Positions 34,340 through 43,643 of a stretch of 64,000 nt of DNA are shown piece after piece; the first letter of the stretch is position 1, and the number at the start of each line of letters is the position of its first letter. The DNA is taken from the NCBI GenBank assembly GCA_013388745.1, contig JACAER010000022.1, positions 62,001 through 126,000 on the forward strand, in the 5' to 3' direction. This DNA is from Chloroflexota bacterium (lineage in GTDB: Bacteria > Chloroflexota > Anaerolineae > Aggregatilineales > Phototrophicaceae). The notes below the pieces were generated by a model, which was not told where the DNA came from, ran no database searches, and saw only the letters and a program-made list of their open reading frames with translations. A program made the translations under genes and the position numbers.

Positions 34340-34888
34340 GTGTCAGTCAGTACTATGTTACAAGGGCGCGTCCTGCTGCTCAACGGACACACATGGGAGC
34401 CGCTTTCCGTTATTACTGTGCCGCGCGCGCTCAATCTACTGATGGCCGAAAAGGCGATCATTGTCGAGCAGACAGGCACATTCTTGCGCACCGTCGCCAG
34501 CCAGTTTCCGATTCCCTCGGTGATCGCGCTGCGCACGTATGTCAATGTGCCGCGCCGGCGCGCGCACTGGAGTCGTAAGGGCGTGCTGGTGCGCGACAGC
34601 TACACCTGCATTTACTGCGGTGTGCAGCCCGGTTCGCAGGTCAAGGGCAAAATGCTCAACAAGAGCGATTTCACCGTCGATCATGTGATTCCGCGTTCGC
34701 GCGGGGGGCGCGACCAGTGGACGAACACGGCCTGCGCCTGCTACGCCTGCAACCACCGCAAGGGCAACCGCTTACCCCACGAGGCGGGCATGAAGCTGGC
34801 GTGGGAGCCCAAGACGCCACGCACCAGTTATCTGGTGATCGCTGTCGGCAGCGGCCCGGATGCTTGGAAACGCTATATCGAATATTAA
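34340..34888 (+). CDS. HNH endonuclease
   Basis: 182 residues from GTG 34340 (ATG 34355 is an alternative). The beta-beta-alpha-metal HNH fold is clear: zinc pair CIYCG, catalytic VDHVIPRSRGG, W/N then ACYACNHRKGN with the second CxxC pair. The N-terminal ~80 residues (VLLLNGHTWEPLSVITV) are typical of the stand-alone chromosomal HNH family found in Chloroflexi, cyanobacteria and actinobacteria. There is no RuvC domain, so it is not IscB or Cas9. Cellular role unknown. A terminator follows. Confidence 0.9.
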   Translation: MSVSTMLQGRVLLLNGHTWEPLSVITVPRALNLLMAEKAIIVEQTGTFLRTVASQFPIPSVIALRTYVNVPRRRAHWSRKGVLVRDSYTCIYCGVQPGSQVKGKMLNKSDFTVDHVIPRSRGGRDQWTNTACACYACNHRKGNRLPHEAGMKLAWEPKTPRTSYLVIAVGSGPDAWKRYIEY

Positions 34889-34914
34889 AAACAGAGACAC
34901 GCCGTCTCTGTTTT
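34888..34914 (+). terminator. Rho-independent terminator of the HNH gene
   Basis: An 11-bp stem AAAACAGAGAC / GTCTCTGTTTT with a 5-base loop and trailing T. It begins at the HNH stop codon. Confidence 0.9.
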
Positions 34915-35063
34915 TGGTTCACATGACGAAACGGCGAAGCTCAGGCAGAGGATAGGGACGCGCTTGCGCTCGTCTGCCGCGCGGACGCCAACAATGGCGT
35001 CCCGACAAAACCGCACCCCCCAAAAATTTTGCTGCCATTTCCTTGTGCGCTGCCCGCGTGCAT

Positions 35064-35092
35064 TTGCCAAACAATTTTCGTTCTGCTACAAT
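35064..35092 (+). promoter_or_regulatory. Sigma-70-like promoter of the glycosidase-like cluster
   Basis: TTGCCA (35064-35069), exactly 17 bases, TACAAT (35087-35092), 120 bases before the first gene. The leader between them and the start has no recognised motif. Upstream (34915-35063) is non-coding with a GACGCCA/TGGCGTC hairpin at about 34985-35003. Confidence 0.75.
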
Positions 35093-35211
35093 GCCGCGCG
35101 TAATTATCTCTTTAGGGGAACGACGTGGGGGCGCAGCGACAATGCCGTCTGTCATGCGGTTTTGTTGGTGCGCTGTTTTTTCGCCCAATGAGTTGCACAG
35201 GGTTATTTACG

Positions 35212-36894
35212 ATGCGACCACTCAAGATCACCCTCACTGGCCTCCTGGTTCTTATCGTTTTTGCGCTTTCCACAAGTTTGTTCGCTCAGGATGGCGGCTT
35301 GCTGGCGCAGGTGACTACCGCCGCTTGGCTGCGCAGCGGGCCGGGCACAGAATGGCGGCGGCTGGAAGTGCTGCAAGCCGGGCGCGCGCTGCGGCTGGAT
35401 GGCCATTCGCCCGACGGCCTGTGGGCGCGCGGCATCACCAGCGGCGGCACGGTCGGCTGGATGGGGATTCGCTTTTTGAACGTCAGCAGCGATCAGGTGT
35501 TGGCGCTGCCGGAGATTTGGGTCGATACACCGTTCACCCTGCCCGCGCCGCCGGCTTCCGCCGACAGCACGACAGCCCCGGCGGCAGCCACGCCCGTACC
35601 TTCGGTTTCTGATAACACCAGCAGTCCTGGCGGCGGGCTGCTGGTTTCGGCTTCGACGCGCGTCAATATGCGCAGCGGGCCGGGCACAACCTTCTCGCGC
35701 TTGGCGACGATCACCAGCGGCACGCCCTTACTGGTCGATGGCCGCGACAGCAGCGGACGCTGGGTGCGCGGCATCGTACCCAACGGTACTGTAGGCTGGG
35801 TGAGCACGGGCGGCGTGAGCATCAGCGCATCGCAGTTGGCCGGGCTGCCGATCATTAATCCGGCGTCGCCCTTTGTGCTGCCGCCGCCGGGAAGTAACGC
35901 GGTGGCGGCGCCCAACAATCCGCCTGCCGCCACTGTGCCCAATAACCCGGTTGCCAGCACGGCGCCGGTCACGGGCTTCGCTTACGGCGGGCATATCCGC
36001 AATTTCAACACGACGACCTTTAACGCCATGTGGCGCGCGGGCATGACCTGGATCAAGGTGCAGGTGCGCTACTACGCCGGGCAAGACCCCAGCGGGCTTT
36101 CGGGCATGATTAACGCCGCGCACAGCGGCGGCTTTCGCATTCTGCTCGGCATCGTCGGCGTGACCAGCGAACTGAACAACGGCGGCTATTACGATCAGTA
36201 CGCGGCGTATGTCGCCGGGGCCGCGGCGCTCGGCGCCGACGCGATCGAAGTCTGGAACGAGCCGAACATTGACCGCGAATGGCCGGGCGGACAGATCGAC
36301 CCGGCAGCCTATACCAATTTGCTGCGCACCGCCTATAACGCCATCAAAGCCGCCAACCCCAACACGCTGGTGGTGAGCGGCGCGCCGGCGCCCACCGGCT
36401 TTTTCGGCGGGTGCAGCGGCGGCGGCTGCGATGACAATCAGTTTGTGGCGGGCATGGCGGCGGCGGGCGCGGCCAGCTATCTGGATTGTGTCGGCGTCCA
36501 CTATAATGAGGGCATTCTGCCGCCGTCGCAGACCAGCGGTGACCCGCGCGGCAGCAGCAGCCACTATTCGCGCTATTTCTGGGGCATGGTCAACACCTAT
36601 ACCAGCGCCTTTGGCAGTTCGCGTCCGCTGTGTTTCACCGAACTCGGTTATCTTTCGCCAGAGGGCTATGGCACGCTGCCCGGCGGCTTCGCCTGGGCGC
36701 AGAACGTGACGGTGGCGCAGCAGGCCGCCTGGCTCGATTCAGCAGTGGCGCTGGCGCGCAGCAGTGGGCGCGTGCGGCTGGTTATCATCTGGAATATCGA
36801 TTACACAGGCGTGTTCGGCGACGACCCGATGGGCGGCTATGCGATTATCCGCCCGGACGGGGGCTGCCCGGCCTGTGACGCCCTGGGCAGTTAG
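35212..36894 (+). CDS. Secreted SH3-domain glycosidase-like protein (cluster gene 1)
   Basis: 560 residues from ATG 35212, where the signal peptide starts (ITLTGLLVLIVFALSTSLFA); the frame is open further upstream without sense. Two bacterial SH3 modules (WLRSGPGTEWRRLEVLQ and VNMRSGPGTTFSRLATI) are followed by a Pro/Ala linker and a TIM-barrel domain. Its IEVWNEPN (acid/base Glu) and CFTELGYLSPEG (nucleophile Glu) resemble clan GH-A enzymes, though the exact GH family is not clear. It is the first of four consecutive genes with related barrels and probably acts on a cell-surface or environmental polysaccharide. Confidence 0.82.
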   Translation: MRPLKITLTGLLVLIVFALSTSLFAQDGGLLAQVTTAAWLRSGPGTEWRRLEVLQAGRALRLDGHSPDGLWARGITSGGTVGWMGIRFLNVSSDQVLALPEIWVDTPFTLPAPPASADSTTAPAAATPVPSVSDNTSSPGGGLLVSASTRVNMRSGPGTTFSRLATITSGTPLLVDGRDSSGRWVRGIVPNGTVGWVSTGGVSISASQLAGLPIINPASPFVLPPPGSNAVAAPNNPPAATVPNNPVASTAPVTGFAYGGHIRNFNTTTFNAMWRAGMTWIKVQVRYYAGQDPSGLSGMINAAHSGGFRILLGIVGVTSELNNGGYYDQYAAYVAGAAALGADAIEVWNEPNIDREWPGGQIDPAAYTNLLRTAYNAIKAANPNTLVVSGAPAPTGFFGGCSGGGCDDNQFVAGMAAAGAASYLDCVGVHYNEGILPPSQTSGDPRGSSSHYSRYFWGMVNTYTSAFGSSRPLCFTELGYLSPEGYGTLPGGFAWAQNVTVAQQAAWLDSAVALARSSGRVRLVIIWNIDYTGVFGDDPMGGYAIIRPDGGCPACDALGS

Positions 36895-36956
36895 CAGACA
36901 CATACAACGGCAGGGGAGCGCGCTTTCGCCTGCTGCTGGCTTTAGGAAGGTTTTTC

Positions 36957-39900
36957 ATGACGGAATCAAACAGCGAAAGAACCCCCTCGCGCGAGATGCC
37001 GGCGGTGCGCCCGGAAGAGCTGGGCGAAGCGCCTGTCCCATCCGATTCAACGCCGCCGCGCGGCACGCCCCCGGCAAAATCCCTGCCGCCCGCGCCGAGC
37101 ACGGGCAGCTTGCCGCCCGTGCTGCCCTATACGGGTGAAATGCGTCCGGTGACGGGCGAGGCGCGCCCGGTGCAGCAGGAGACAGGCTGCGGTTGTTGGC
37201 TGCCGCTGCTGGTCACGCTGTTTGTCACGGCGATTCTGGTGGTGGTGGCGCTGTTTTTGCCGCCCATCAATCTGCTTGATCGTCTGCTCGGCACACAGTA
37301 CGTCATGCTGGACGCCAGCGGCAACGGCGTGCAGGTCGAAGGCATGAGCTTCGTCGTCGCGCCCGAAGCGCTCACCAGCGAATTCGGCGTACAGATTAAC
37401 CGCGTGGCGCTCAACGAATTCACGGCCGGCCTGGGCGTGGCCTGGGCGCCGGCAGCGCTGGCGGCTGTCCCGCCCAATCTGGCGCTGCAAAGCGCGGTCT
37501 ATCAGGTGCAGACCAGCGGGCAAACGCCCGAAGCGATCAATATCACGCTGGATATTCCGGCGGCGGGCAGCCCGGATTTGCTCGATTTGTATGCATGGGA
37601 TACGCAGCGCGGTGTGTGGGTCTTCGTGCCTTCGCAGGACACAGGCAGCGCGCTCACGGCCACGCTGACGACGCTGCCCGATGCCGTCGCGCTGTTCCAG
37701 GCGCTGCCGCCAGAGCAGCCCGCTGTGCTGGTGGCGGTCGATAACACACCGCTGACGCGCGAAGTGGCCGAAATCGCCACGATTGTCACCCCCGCCGGCG
37801 TGCAGCCCACCGTAGTGGGCACACTCGTCGGCAGCCTGATGGGCGGCTTTGATGTCAATGCCGGCTACCGCGTCATGCCCGTCGTGCGCAACTTCGCCGA
37901 CCCGCGCGCCATCGATTCGCAGACAGTGACGGCGCTGCTCGGCAATTCGACCCTGCGCAGCGAACATGTGCGCCAGGTGACGGCGCTGGTGGTCAACGGC
38001 AACTTCGACGGCGTGTTTATCGACTACCGCGATCTGCCCGCCGACCAGCGCGACAATTTCAGCGCCTTTATCCGCGATCTGGGCGAAAATCTGGATCGCG
38101 CCGGGCTGCTGTTGGGCGTTGTGCTGCCGCCGGCGCAAAACGTGGCGGGCATGTGGGAAACCGGCGCTTACGATTGGCGCGCGCTGGGCGCCGCCGCCGA
38201 TTTCGTCTACATTGATCTGGGAATCGACCCCAACACGTTCCGTCCCGGCCAGAATCAATTGGTCGAAGCGATGCTGCGCTGGGCGGTGGGCGAAGTCGCG
38301 CGCCACAAGCTGCTGATCGGCCTTTCGGCGCGTTCTGTGCGCGAAGCAGCGGGCGCGTTTACGCCCATCGGCTACGACGACGCGCTTTCCGGTCTGGGCA
38401 ACGTCACGGTAGACGCGGCGCAGCAGACCGACACGGGCATCGTCCAGCCGGGGACGTCGATCACTGCCAGTCTCGACGGCTACGAAGCGGCCTCCGGGCA
38501 GGACAGCGAACTGCAAGCGCCGTTTATCGACTATTTGAACGCCGACGGCTCGCGGCTGGCGCGCATGTGGCTGACGACAGGCGAAGCGCTGCGCTTCCGC
38601 ATGGACAGAACGATACCCTTCGCGCTGGCGGGCGTGGGCTTCGGCGATGTGCTGTATAACGGCGTGGCCGAGGGCGTGCTGCAAGCGATTTTTAACTACA
38701 AATTAGGCTTGCCTGCCGCGCCCACCACCACCGAAGTGCTGCTGCGCTGGACGATCGAGGGCACGAACGGCGTGATCGGCCAGGCCACGACCGAACTGAA
38801 TCAACCGCTGGTGGCGACGGTCAACGCGCCGGACGGCAATTATGCCGTGAATGTCGATGTGGTGATTCAAGGCAGCGCAGATGTCGAAAGCGCGCGCAGT
38901 GGGGCGGCGGTGGCCGTTTTCGCGCCGACGCCCACGCCCACGCCGCTGCCGACTTCCACACCGACGCCCACGCCCACGCCGACCTTTACGCCCGCGCCGA
39001 TCGTCGCTACTTCGACTTCGAACGTCAGCGCGCCCAGCGGCGGCGCCGGCAGTGTGGTCGGCCCCGTGGCGGGCAGCATCGCCGTCGGCACGTTCGAATA
39101 TGGCGGGCATGTCACCAGCGCCGACAGTGACCGCGCGGCCAATGCCATGCGTCAGGCAGGCATGACGTGGATGAAAGTCCAACTACGCTACGGCGTCGGC
39201 AGCGATACCTCGGCGGCGGCGGCGGCGATTGCCGGCGCGCGCGCGCGCGGCTTCCGCATTTTGCTCGGCACGGTGGGCGACCCCAACGAGCTGGCGGCGG
39301 GTGGCGGCGGCTATATTGCGCAGTATGCCGGTTGGCTCGGCCAGATCGCCGCGCTCGGACCTGACGCGATTGAAGTCTGGAACGAGCCAAACATCGTGCG
39401 CGAATGGCCGGAAGGCCAGATCAGCGGCGGCGCGTATTTCGAGATGCTGCGACAGGGCTATCAGGCCATCAAGGGCGCTAACAGCAGCGTGATCGTCATC
39501 AGCGCGGCGCCCGCCCCCACCGGCGCGGAAGGCGCGTTCCCTGGCCGCGTGGTCAACGACGACAACTGGATCACACAGTTGGTGCAGGCCGGCGGCCTGA
39601 ACTATATGGACTGCTTCGGCGCGCACTATAACGAAGGCATTGTCGGACCCGACCAGACGACGGGCGACCCGCGCGACAATTACTACACGCGCTATTTCCA
39701 GGGGATGCTCAACACCTACTGGAGTCTGATCGGCGGCGCGCGCCCCATCTGCTTTACCGAACTGGGCTATCTGACGCCCGAAGGCTATCCGCCCTTGGGC
39801 AGCTTCTGGGCGTGGGGGCAAAACACGACTATCGCGCAGCAGGCCTCGTGGCTGGCGCGCGCGGCGGCGCTTTCGTCGCAAAGCGGGCGTGTGCGCCTGA

Positions 39901-40019
39901 TGATCGTCTGGAACGTCGATTTTACAGGCTATACCGATGGCGACCCGCAGGCCGGTTACGCCATGATCCGCGCGGACGGGAGCTGCCCGGCGTGTGCGGC
40001 CTTCGCGTCCTCGCGCTAG
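36957..40019 (+). CDS. Membrane-anchored protein with GH18-like and GH-A-like domains (cluster gene 2)
   Basis: 1020 residues. A Pro-rich cytoplasmic ~75 residues, one membrane helix (LPLLVTLFVTAILVVVALFL), a unique beta region, then a GH18-like barrel at about 280-480 containing FDGVFIDYRDLPADQRDNF. In active chitinases this motif is DxxDxDxE; here the Glu position is Arg. A PTPTPTP linker at about 660-690 leads to a second barrel closely similar to the preceding gene (IEVWNEPN, CFTELGYLTPEG). AGGAAGG precedes ATG 36957. Possibly a peptidoglycan- or glycan-binding surface protein with one active domain. Confidence 0.8.
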   Translation: MTESNSERTPSREMPAVRPEELGEAPVPSDSTPPRGTPPAKSLPPAPSTGSLPPVLPYTGEMRPVTGEARPVQQETGCGCWLPLLVTLFVTAILVVVALFLPPINLLDRLLGTQYVMLDASGNGVQVEGMSFVVAPEALTSEFGVQINRVALNEFTAGLGVAWAPAALAAVPPNLALQSAVYQVQTSGQTPEAINITLDIPAAGSPDLLDLYAWDTQRGVWVFVPSQDTGSALTATLTTLPDAVALFQALPPEQPAVLVAVDNTPLTREVAEIATIVTPAGVQPTVVGTLVGSLMGGFDVNAGYRVMPVVRNFADPRAIDSQTVTALLGNSTLRSEHVRQVTALVVNGNFDGVFIDYRDLPADQRDNFSAFIRDLGENLDRAGLLLGVVLPPAQNVAGMWETGAYDWRALGAAADFVYIDLGIDPNTFRPGQNQLVEAMLRWAVGEVARHKLLIGLSARSVREAAGAFTPIGYDDALSGLGNVTVDAAQQTDTGIVQPGTSITASLDGYEAASGQDSELQAPFIDYLNADGSRLARMWLTTGEALRFRMDRTIPFALAGVGFGDVLYNGVAEGVLQAIFNYKLGLPAAPTTTEVLLRWTIEGTNGVIGQATTELNQPLVATVNAPDGNYAVNVDVVIQGSADVESARSGAAVAVFAPTPTPTPLPTSTPTPTPTPTFTPAPIVATSTSNVSAPSGGAGSVVGPVAGSIAVGTFEYGGHVTSADSDRAANAMRQAGMTWMKVQLRYGVGSDTSAAAAAIAGARARGFRILLGTVGDPNELAAGGGGYIAQYAGWLGQIAALGPDAIEVWNEPNIVREWPEGQISGGAYFEMLRQGYQAIKGANSSVIVISAAPAPTGAEGAFPGRVVNDDNWITQLVQAGGLNYMDCFGAHYNEGIVGPDQTTGDPRDNYYTRYFQGMLNTYWSLIGGARPICFTELGYLTPEGYPPLGSFWAWGQNTTIAQQASWLARAAALSSQSGRVRLMIVWNVDFTGYTDGDPQAGYAMIRADGSCPACAAFASSR

Positions 40020-40124
40020 GGACACCCACTGAGGCATCCGTTCAAAACGCGCTGACCTGATTCTGGAACGCGGAGACGTATTTTTACGTCCATAACTGAG
40101 GTAATTTGTTAGAAAGGAATTGAT

Positions 40125-41561
40125 TTGGCAGCAAGAGCAAACCCCTTACGACGCCAACTGCGCGATTTTGTCCTGGTGTGGACTGGCATCACGCTGATGA
40201 TGGCCGGCTGCACCTTTTTCGCCATTTATCTGGCTTATGGTGGCCTGATCGAAACCACCACCGACAGCCTGACGCGCAATTTGCCCAATACGCCCGCCGA
40301 AACCAGCGTGGCACAGGTCGCGGCGCAAACCACGCCCGTTTCGACGCGCCAGCTTGCGCCGACCAACACACTGCCGCCTGCCGCCACGCCCACGCCCACT
40401 GTCCCGGACGCGACGGCCACCGAAGCGCAGCCGCCGACGGCCACGCCGACCCTGCTGCCGGTCGATGACAGCAGCTTCCAGGTGGGCATTCAGGTACAGT
40501 ACAGTCTGGACTTTAACCCCGACAATCAGCGCGGTTGGATGAACGATGTGTACAGCAATCTCGGTCTGCGTTGGTTTAAACAGCAGGTGCGCTGGGAAGA
40601 ATTCGAGCCGGAACGCGGCCAGTATAACTGGGCGGTGCTCGATCTGGTGCTGCCGGTGGCCGCCGAATTTCCCGGTCTGCGCGTCATGCTCTCTATCGTC
40701 ACCGCCCCCAACTGGGCGCGTGAAGCCGGCGCGGATGTGTCGCGGCACGGCCCGCCCGCCAATAATCAGGATTACGTCAACTTCGTGACGGCGCTGATCG
40801 CGCGGTATCCCGGCATGGTACACGGCATCGAAGTCTGGAACGAGCAGAATATCGACCGCGAATGGACTTCGACGCGCGGGCTGAGCGCCAGTAACTATAT
40901 CGGCCTGCTGCGCGACACCTATCAGGCCGTCAAAAATGTTGACCCCGGTATCATTGTCGTCAGCGGCGCGCTTTCGCCCACCGGCCTGAGCGACGGCGTG
41001 CGCGCGTGGGACGATTTCGTCTATATGGATCAGATGATCGCCGCCGGCCTGCTGAATTACAGCGATTGCATCGGCGTGCATCACAACGGCTACAACATCG
41101 GCCCCGATATCACGTGGGACGCCGTGCCCAATGACCCGACCGCGCAGTTCCGCGGCCCGTTCGATAATCCGCACCATAGCTGGAGCTTCCGCAGCACGCT
41201 GGAAACCTACGCGCGCAAGGTGCGCAACGCCGGCGGCGATCAAGGGCTGTGCATTACTGAGTTCGGTTGGGCGGTGAGCGCGGGCATCGAAGGCTTCAAT
41301 ACGCCGGGCTTCGAGTTCGCCAACGACAACACGCCCGAAGAACAGGCGCAGTATTTCACCCAGGCGCTCGACCTGATGCGCGATTGGGGTTTTGTCTGGC
41401 TGGCGTTTGTCTGGAATCTGAATTATGGCCCGCAAGCCGGCTGGGCGGCGGATAACGACAACGTGCCGTATTCGATCATCGGCCCCAACTGGCAGCACCG
41501 TCCCGCTTACGGCGCGATTCGTGATTGGCAGCGGGCGTACATGACAAGCATAGGGCGCTGA
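40125..41561 (+). CDS. Membrane-anchored glycosidase-like protein (cluster gene 3)
   Basis: 478 residues from TTG 40125, which has AAAGGA six bases upstream and no better start. One N-terminal helix (LVWTGITLMMAGCTFFAIYLA), a Thr/Pro linker (TPTPTVPDATATE) and a GH-A-like barrel: RWFKQQVRWEEFEPERGQYNW, IEVWNEQN and CITEFGWAVS. The acid/base region has NEQ instead of the usual NEP, but both glutamates remain. Its stop overlaps the next start (TGATG). Confidence 0.82.
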   Translation: MAARANPLRRQLRDFVLVWTGITLMMAGCTFFAIYLAYGGLIETTTDSLTRNLPNTPAETSVAQVAAQTTPVSTRQLAPTNTLPPAATPTPTVPDATATEAQPPTATPTLLPVDDSSFQVGIQVQYSLDFNPDNQRGWMNDVYSNLGLRWFKQQVRWEEFEPERGQYNWAVLDLVLPVAAEFPGLRVMLSIVTAPNWAREAGADVSRHGPPANNQDYVNFVTALIARYPGMVHGIEVWNEQNIDREWTSTRGLSASNYIGLLRDTYQAVKNVDPGIIVVSGALSPTGLSDGVRAWDDFVYMDQMIAAGLLNYSDCIGVHHNGYNIGPDITWDAVPNDPTAQFRGPFDNPHHSWSFRSTLETYARKVRNAGGDQGLCITEFGWAVSAGIEGFNTPGFEFANDNTPEEQAQYFTQALDLMRDWGFVWLAFVWNLNYGPQAGWAADNDNVPYSIIGPNWQHRPAYGAIRDWQRAYMTSIGR

Positions 41562-42850
41562 TGCAGCAGCGTAGCTTCGCGGGGGGCGGGCGTGTGCGGC
41601 GCTTTGCCGTGCGGCGTTTCGCCCCTCTGTTTCTCATTGTCGTGCTGGTCGTCGTTTTCGCGCTGACCGCCTTCGCGCTCACCCGCTCCGCCGACCCTTT
41701 CGCGGCGGGTGCGGTGGTCGATCCGCCGTTTCCTTCGCTGACCTATGGCATTCAGGCCTTTTTGTGGTGGGACGAAAATATCGCCTCCGTACATCTGGCG
41801 TGGGTGCGCATGATGTCCTTCAGCCATGTCAAGCAAATTTTCGCCTGGGAAGACCTGGAGCCAGAGCCGGGGCTGTGGTCGTTCGTCGCCAGTGATCGCA
41901 TCGTCGATCAGGCCGAAAGCTACGGCCTGCACCTGGTGGTGCGCCTGAGCGATGCGCCCGACTGGTCGCATCCGAGCGTGCCGGGACGCCGCCGCGAAGA
42001 TTTTATCGACGCGCCGCCCGACGCCCAGTACATGGATGCCTGGGCCAATTACTGCGGCACTGTGGCCGCGCGCTATCGTGGGCGCATCAGCGCCTACCAG
42101 ATCTGGAACGAGCCGAATCTGTCGCGCGAGTGGGGCAACCGCGAACCGAACGCTGCCGAATTTGTCGAACTGCTGCGGCGGTGCAGCGCGGCGATCCGCG
42201 CCGCCGACCCCGCCGCGATTCTGATCTCCGCCGGGCTGGCCACGACCGGCAATCAGGATGTGACAGCCCACCGCGACGACATCTTCCTGCAAGAAATGTA
42301 TGACGCCGGCTTCCAGCAGTATATCGACGTGGTAGGCGCGCACGCGCCCGGCTACCGCGCGCCGGAATATGGCCCGGACGACGCCGAACGCGACGGTTTT
42401 GGCCGCTGGTCTACCTTCCGCCGCATCGAAGACCTGCGCAAAATCATGGTGCGCAACGGCGACGCCGCCCGCCAGATGGCAATTCTCGAACTCGGCTGGA
42501 CAACCGACCAGCGCGAAGATTCGCAGTACCGCTGGTTTGCGGTAGATGAAGCGCAGCAGGCCGATTATCTGGTGCGCGCCTATCAGTATGCCGCCGCGCA
42601 CTGGCGCCCCTGGGTCGGGCTGATGTCCACGATTTATATCGCCGACCCCGCGTGGACGCCGGATGACGAAGAATACTGGTGGGCGGTGACGGCCACAGGC
42701 ATCGACTGGTCGCCGCCGGGCATCACGCGCCCGGCGTACCTGGCGCTGGCGTCTATGCCCAAGTACTGCGGCGATCAGGTAATCGCCGCGCGCGACGGCG
42801 ATTACCTGCTGCCCAACGACGTGCTGCAAATTCCGGTCTGCGCGGGGTAA
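41561..42850 (+). CDS. Membrane-anchored glycosidase-like protein (cluster gene 4)
   Basis: 429 residues from ATG 41561, overlapping the preceding stop codon. A basic N-terminus and one helix (FLIVVLVVVFALTAFAL) are followed by a GH-A-like barrel with FAWEDLEPEPGLWSF, YQIWNEPNLSREW and MAILELGWTTD, again giving two candidate catalytic glutamates. It is the most divergent of the four. A CopD-like membrane protein follows 43 bases later. Confidence 0.8.
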   Translation: MQQRSFAGGGRVRRFAVRRFAPLFLIVVLVVVFALTAFALTRSADPFAAGAVVDPPFPSLTYGIQAFLWWDENIASVHLAWVRMMSFSHVKQIFAWEDLEPEPGLWSFVASDRIVDQAESYGLHLVVRLSDAPDWSHPSVPGRRREDFIDAPPDAQYMDAWANYCGTVAARYRGRISAYQIWNEPNLSREWGNREPNAAEFVELLRRCSAAIRAADPAAILISAGLATTGNQDVTAHRDDIFLQEMYDAGFQQYIDVVGAHAPGYRAPEYGPDDAERDGFGRWSTFRRIEDLRKIMVRNGDAARQMAILELGWTTDQREDSQYRWFAVDEAQQADYLVRAYQYAAAHWRPWVGLMSTIYIADPAWTPDDEEYWWAVTATGIDWSPPGITRPAYLALASMPKYCGDQVIAARDGDYLLPNDVLQIPVCAG

Positions 42851-42893
42851 AATACGCGGCAGCCCCTTCGTCGAAGCTGTGGAATGAATTATT

Positions 42894-43403
42894 ATGGACA
42901 ACAGCACAATTCTCGCCATCAGCCTCTTTTTTCACCTGCTTTCCACCGTTGTCTGGATTGGCGGCCTGCTGATTCTGACGGTGCTGGTGTGGCCGGAAAC
43001 GCGGCGCGCGCTGGAAAACACGCCCACGCTGTATACGCTGCTGACACGCCTGCGCCAGCGTTTCGCCCCGCTCAGCGGCCTCAGTCTGGCGCTGCTGATT
43101 GTCACCGGGCTGACGCAGATGTCGCTTGACCCGCATTATGAAGGTATACTCCAGATCAACAATACGTGGAGCATGGTGCTGCTGCTGAAGCATGTGGTGA
43201 TCGGCGGCATGGCGCTGGCCGGGCTGGCGATGCAGTACGCTGTCGCGCCCGCGCTGGAACGCGCCAGCCTGCTGGTCGAGCGTGGCAAAGGCGACCCGCG
43301 CGAATGGGCACGACTGCGCCAGCGCGAAATCTGGCTGACGCGCCTGAATCTGCTGCTCGGTGTGCTGGTGCTGGCTTTCAGCGCGTGGTTGGGGGCGCTT
43401 TAA
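42894..43403 (+). CDS. CopD-like four-helix membrane protein
   Basis: 169 residues with four predicted membrane helices: FFHLLSTVVWIGGLLILTVL, LSLALLIVTGLTQM, MVLLLKHVVIGGMALAGLAM and LLLGVLVLAFSAWLGAL. Conserved His in FFHLLSTVVWIGG and LLKHVVIG is typical of CopD/YcnJ-type domains, proposed to bind copper or haem. No CopC is nearby, so the metal role is inferred. Confidence 0.75.
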   Translation: MDNSTILAISLFFHLLSTVVWIGGLLILTVLVWPETRRALENTPTLYTLLTRLRQRFAPLSGLSLALLIVTGLTQMSLDPHYEGILQINNTWSMVLLLKHVVIGGMALAGLAMQYAVAPALERASLLVERGKGDPREWARLRQREIWLTRLNLLLGVLVLAFSAWLGAL

Positions 43404-43643
43404 CCGCCGGATAGGGGGGCAGGCGTGTGTCTGGCACATCCCAGACGCCCGGCAGATGTGAGACAATCCATGACAAAAGCAATGGACTGGATTTATACAG
43501 CGAACGGCTTCATGCCGGAAATCTTGGCGTGTGTAACAATATAGACAGGGATTGAAGGCTGATCCAGGCTGCAAAATTCGTCGAAATAGATTTTTTAATG
43601 AAAGATTTTGCTCGCTGCCCACGCAGCGCTATAAGGAGCGTGT
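43404..43643. other. Intergenic region before the 43644 gene
   Basis: 240 bases with no gene, terminator or recognised RNA. It should contain the promoter of the 43644 gene, but no convincing -35/-10 pair was seen. Confidence 0.4.

Noticed and set aside
34340-34888. IscB/HEARO (omega RNA) system because an HNH gene follows structured RNA
   Set aside because: The protein is only 182 residues with no RuvC or bridge helix, and a strong terminator separates the RNA from it.
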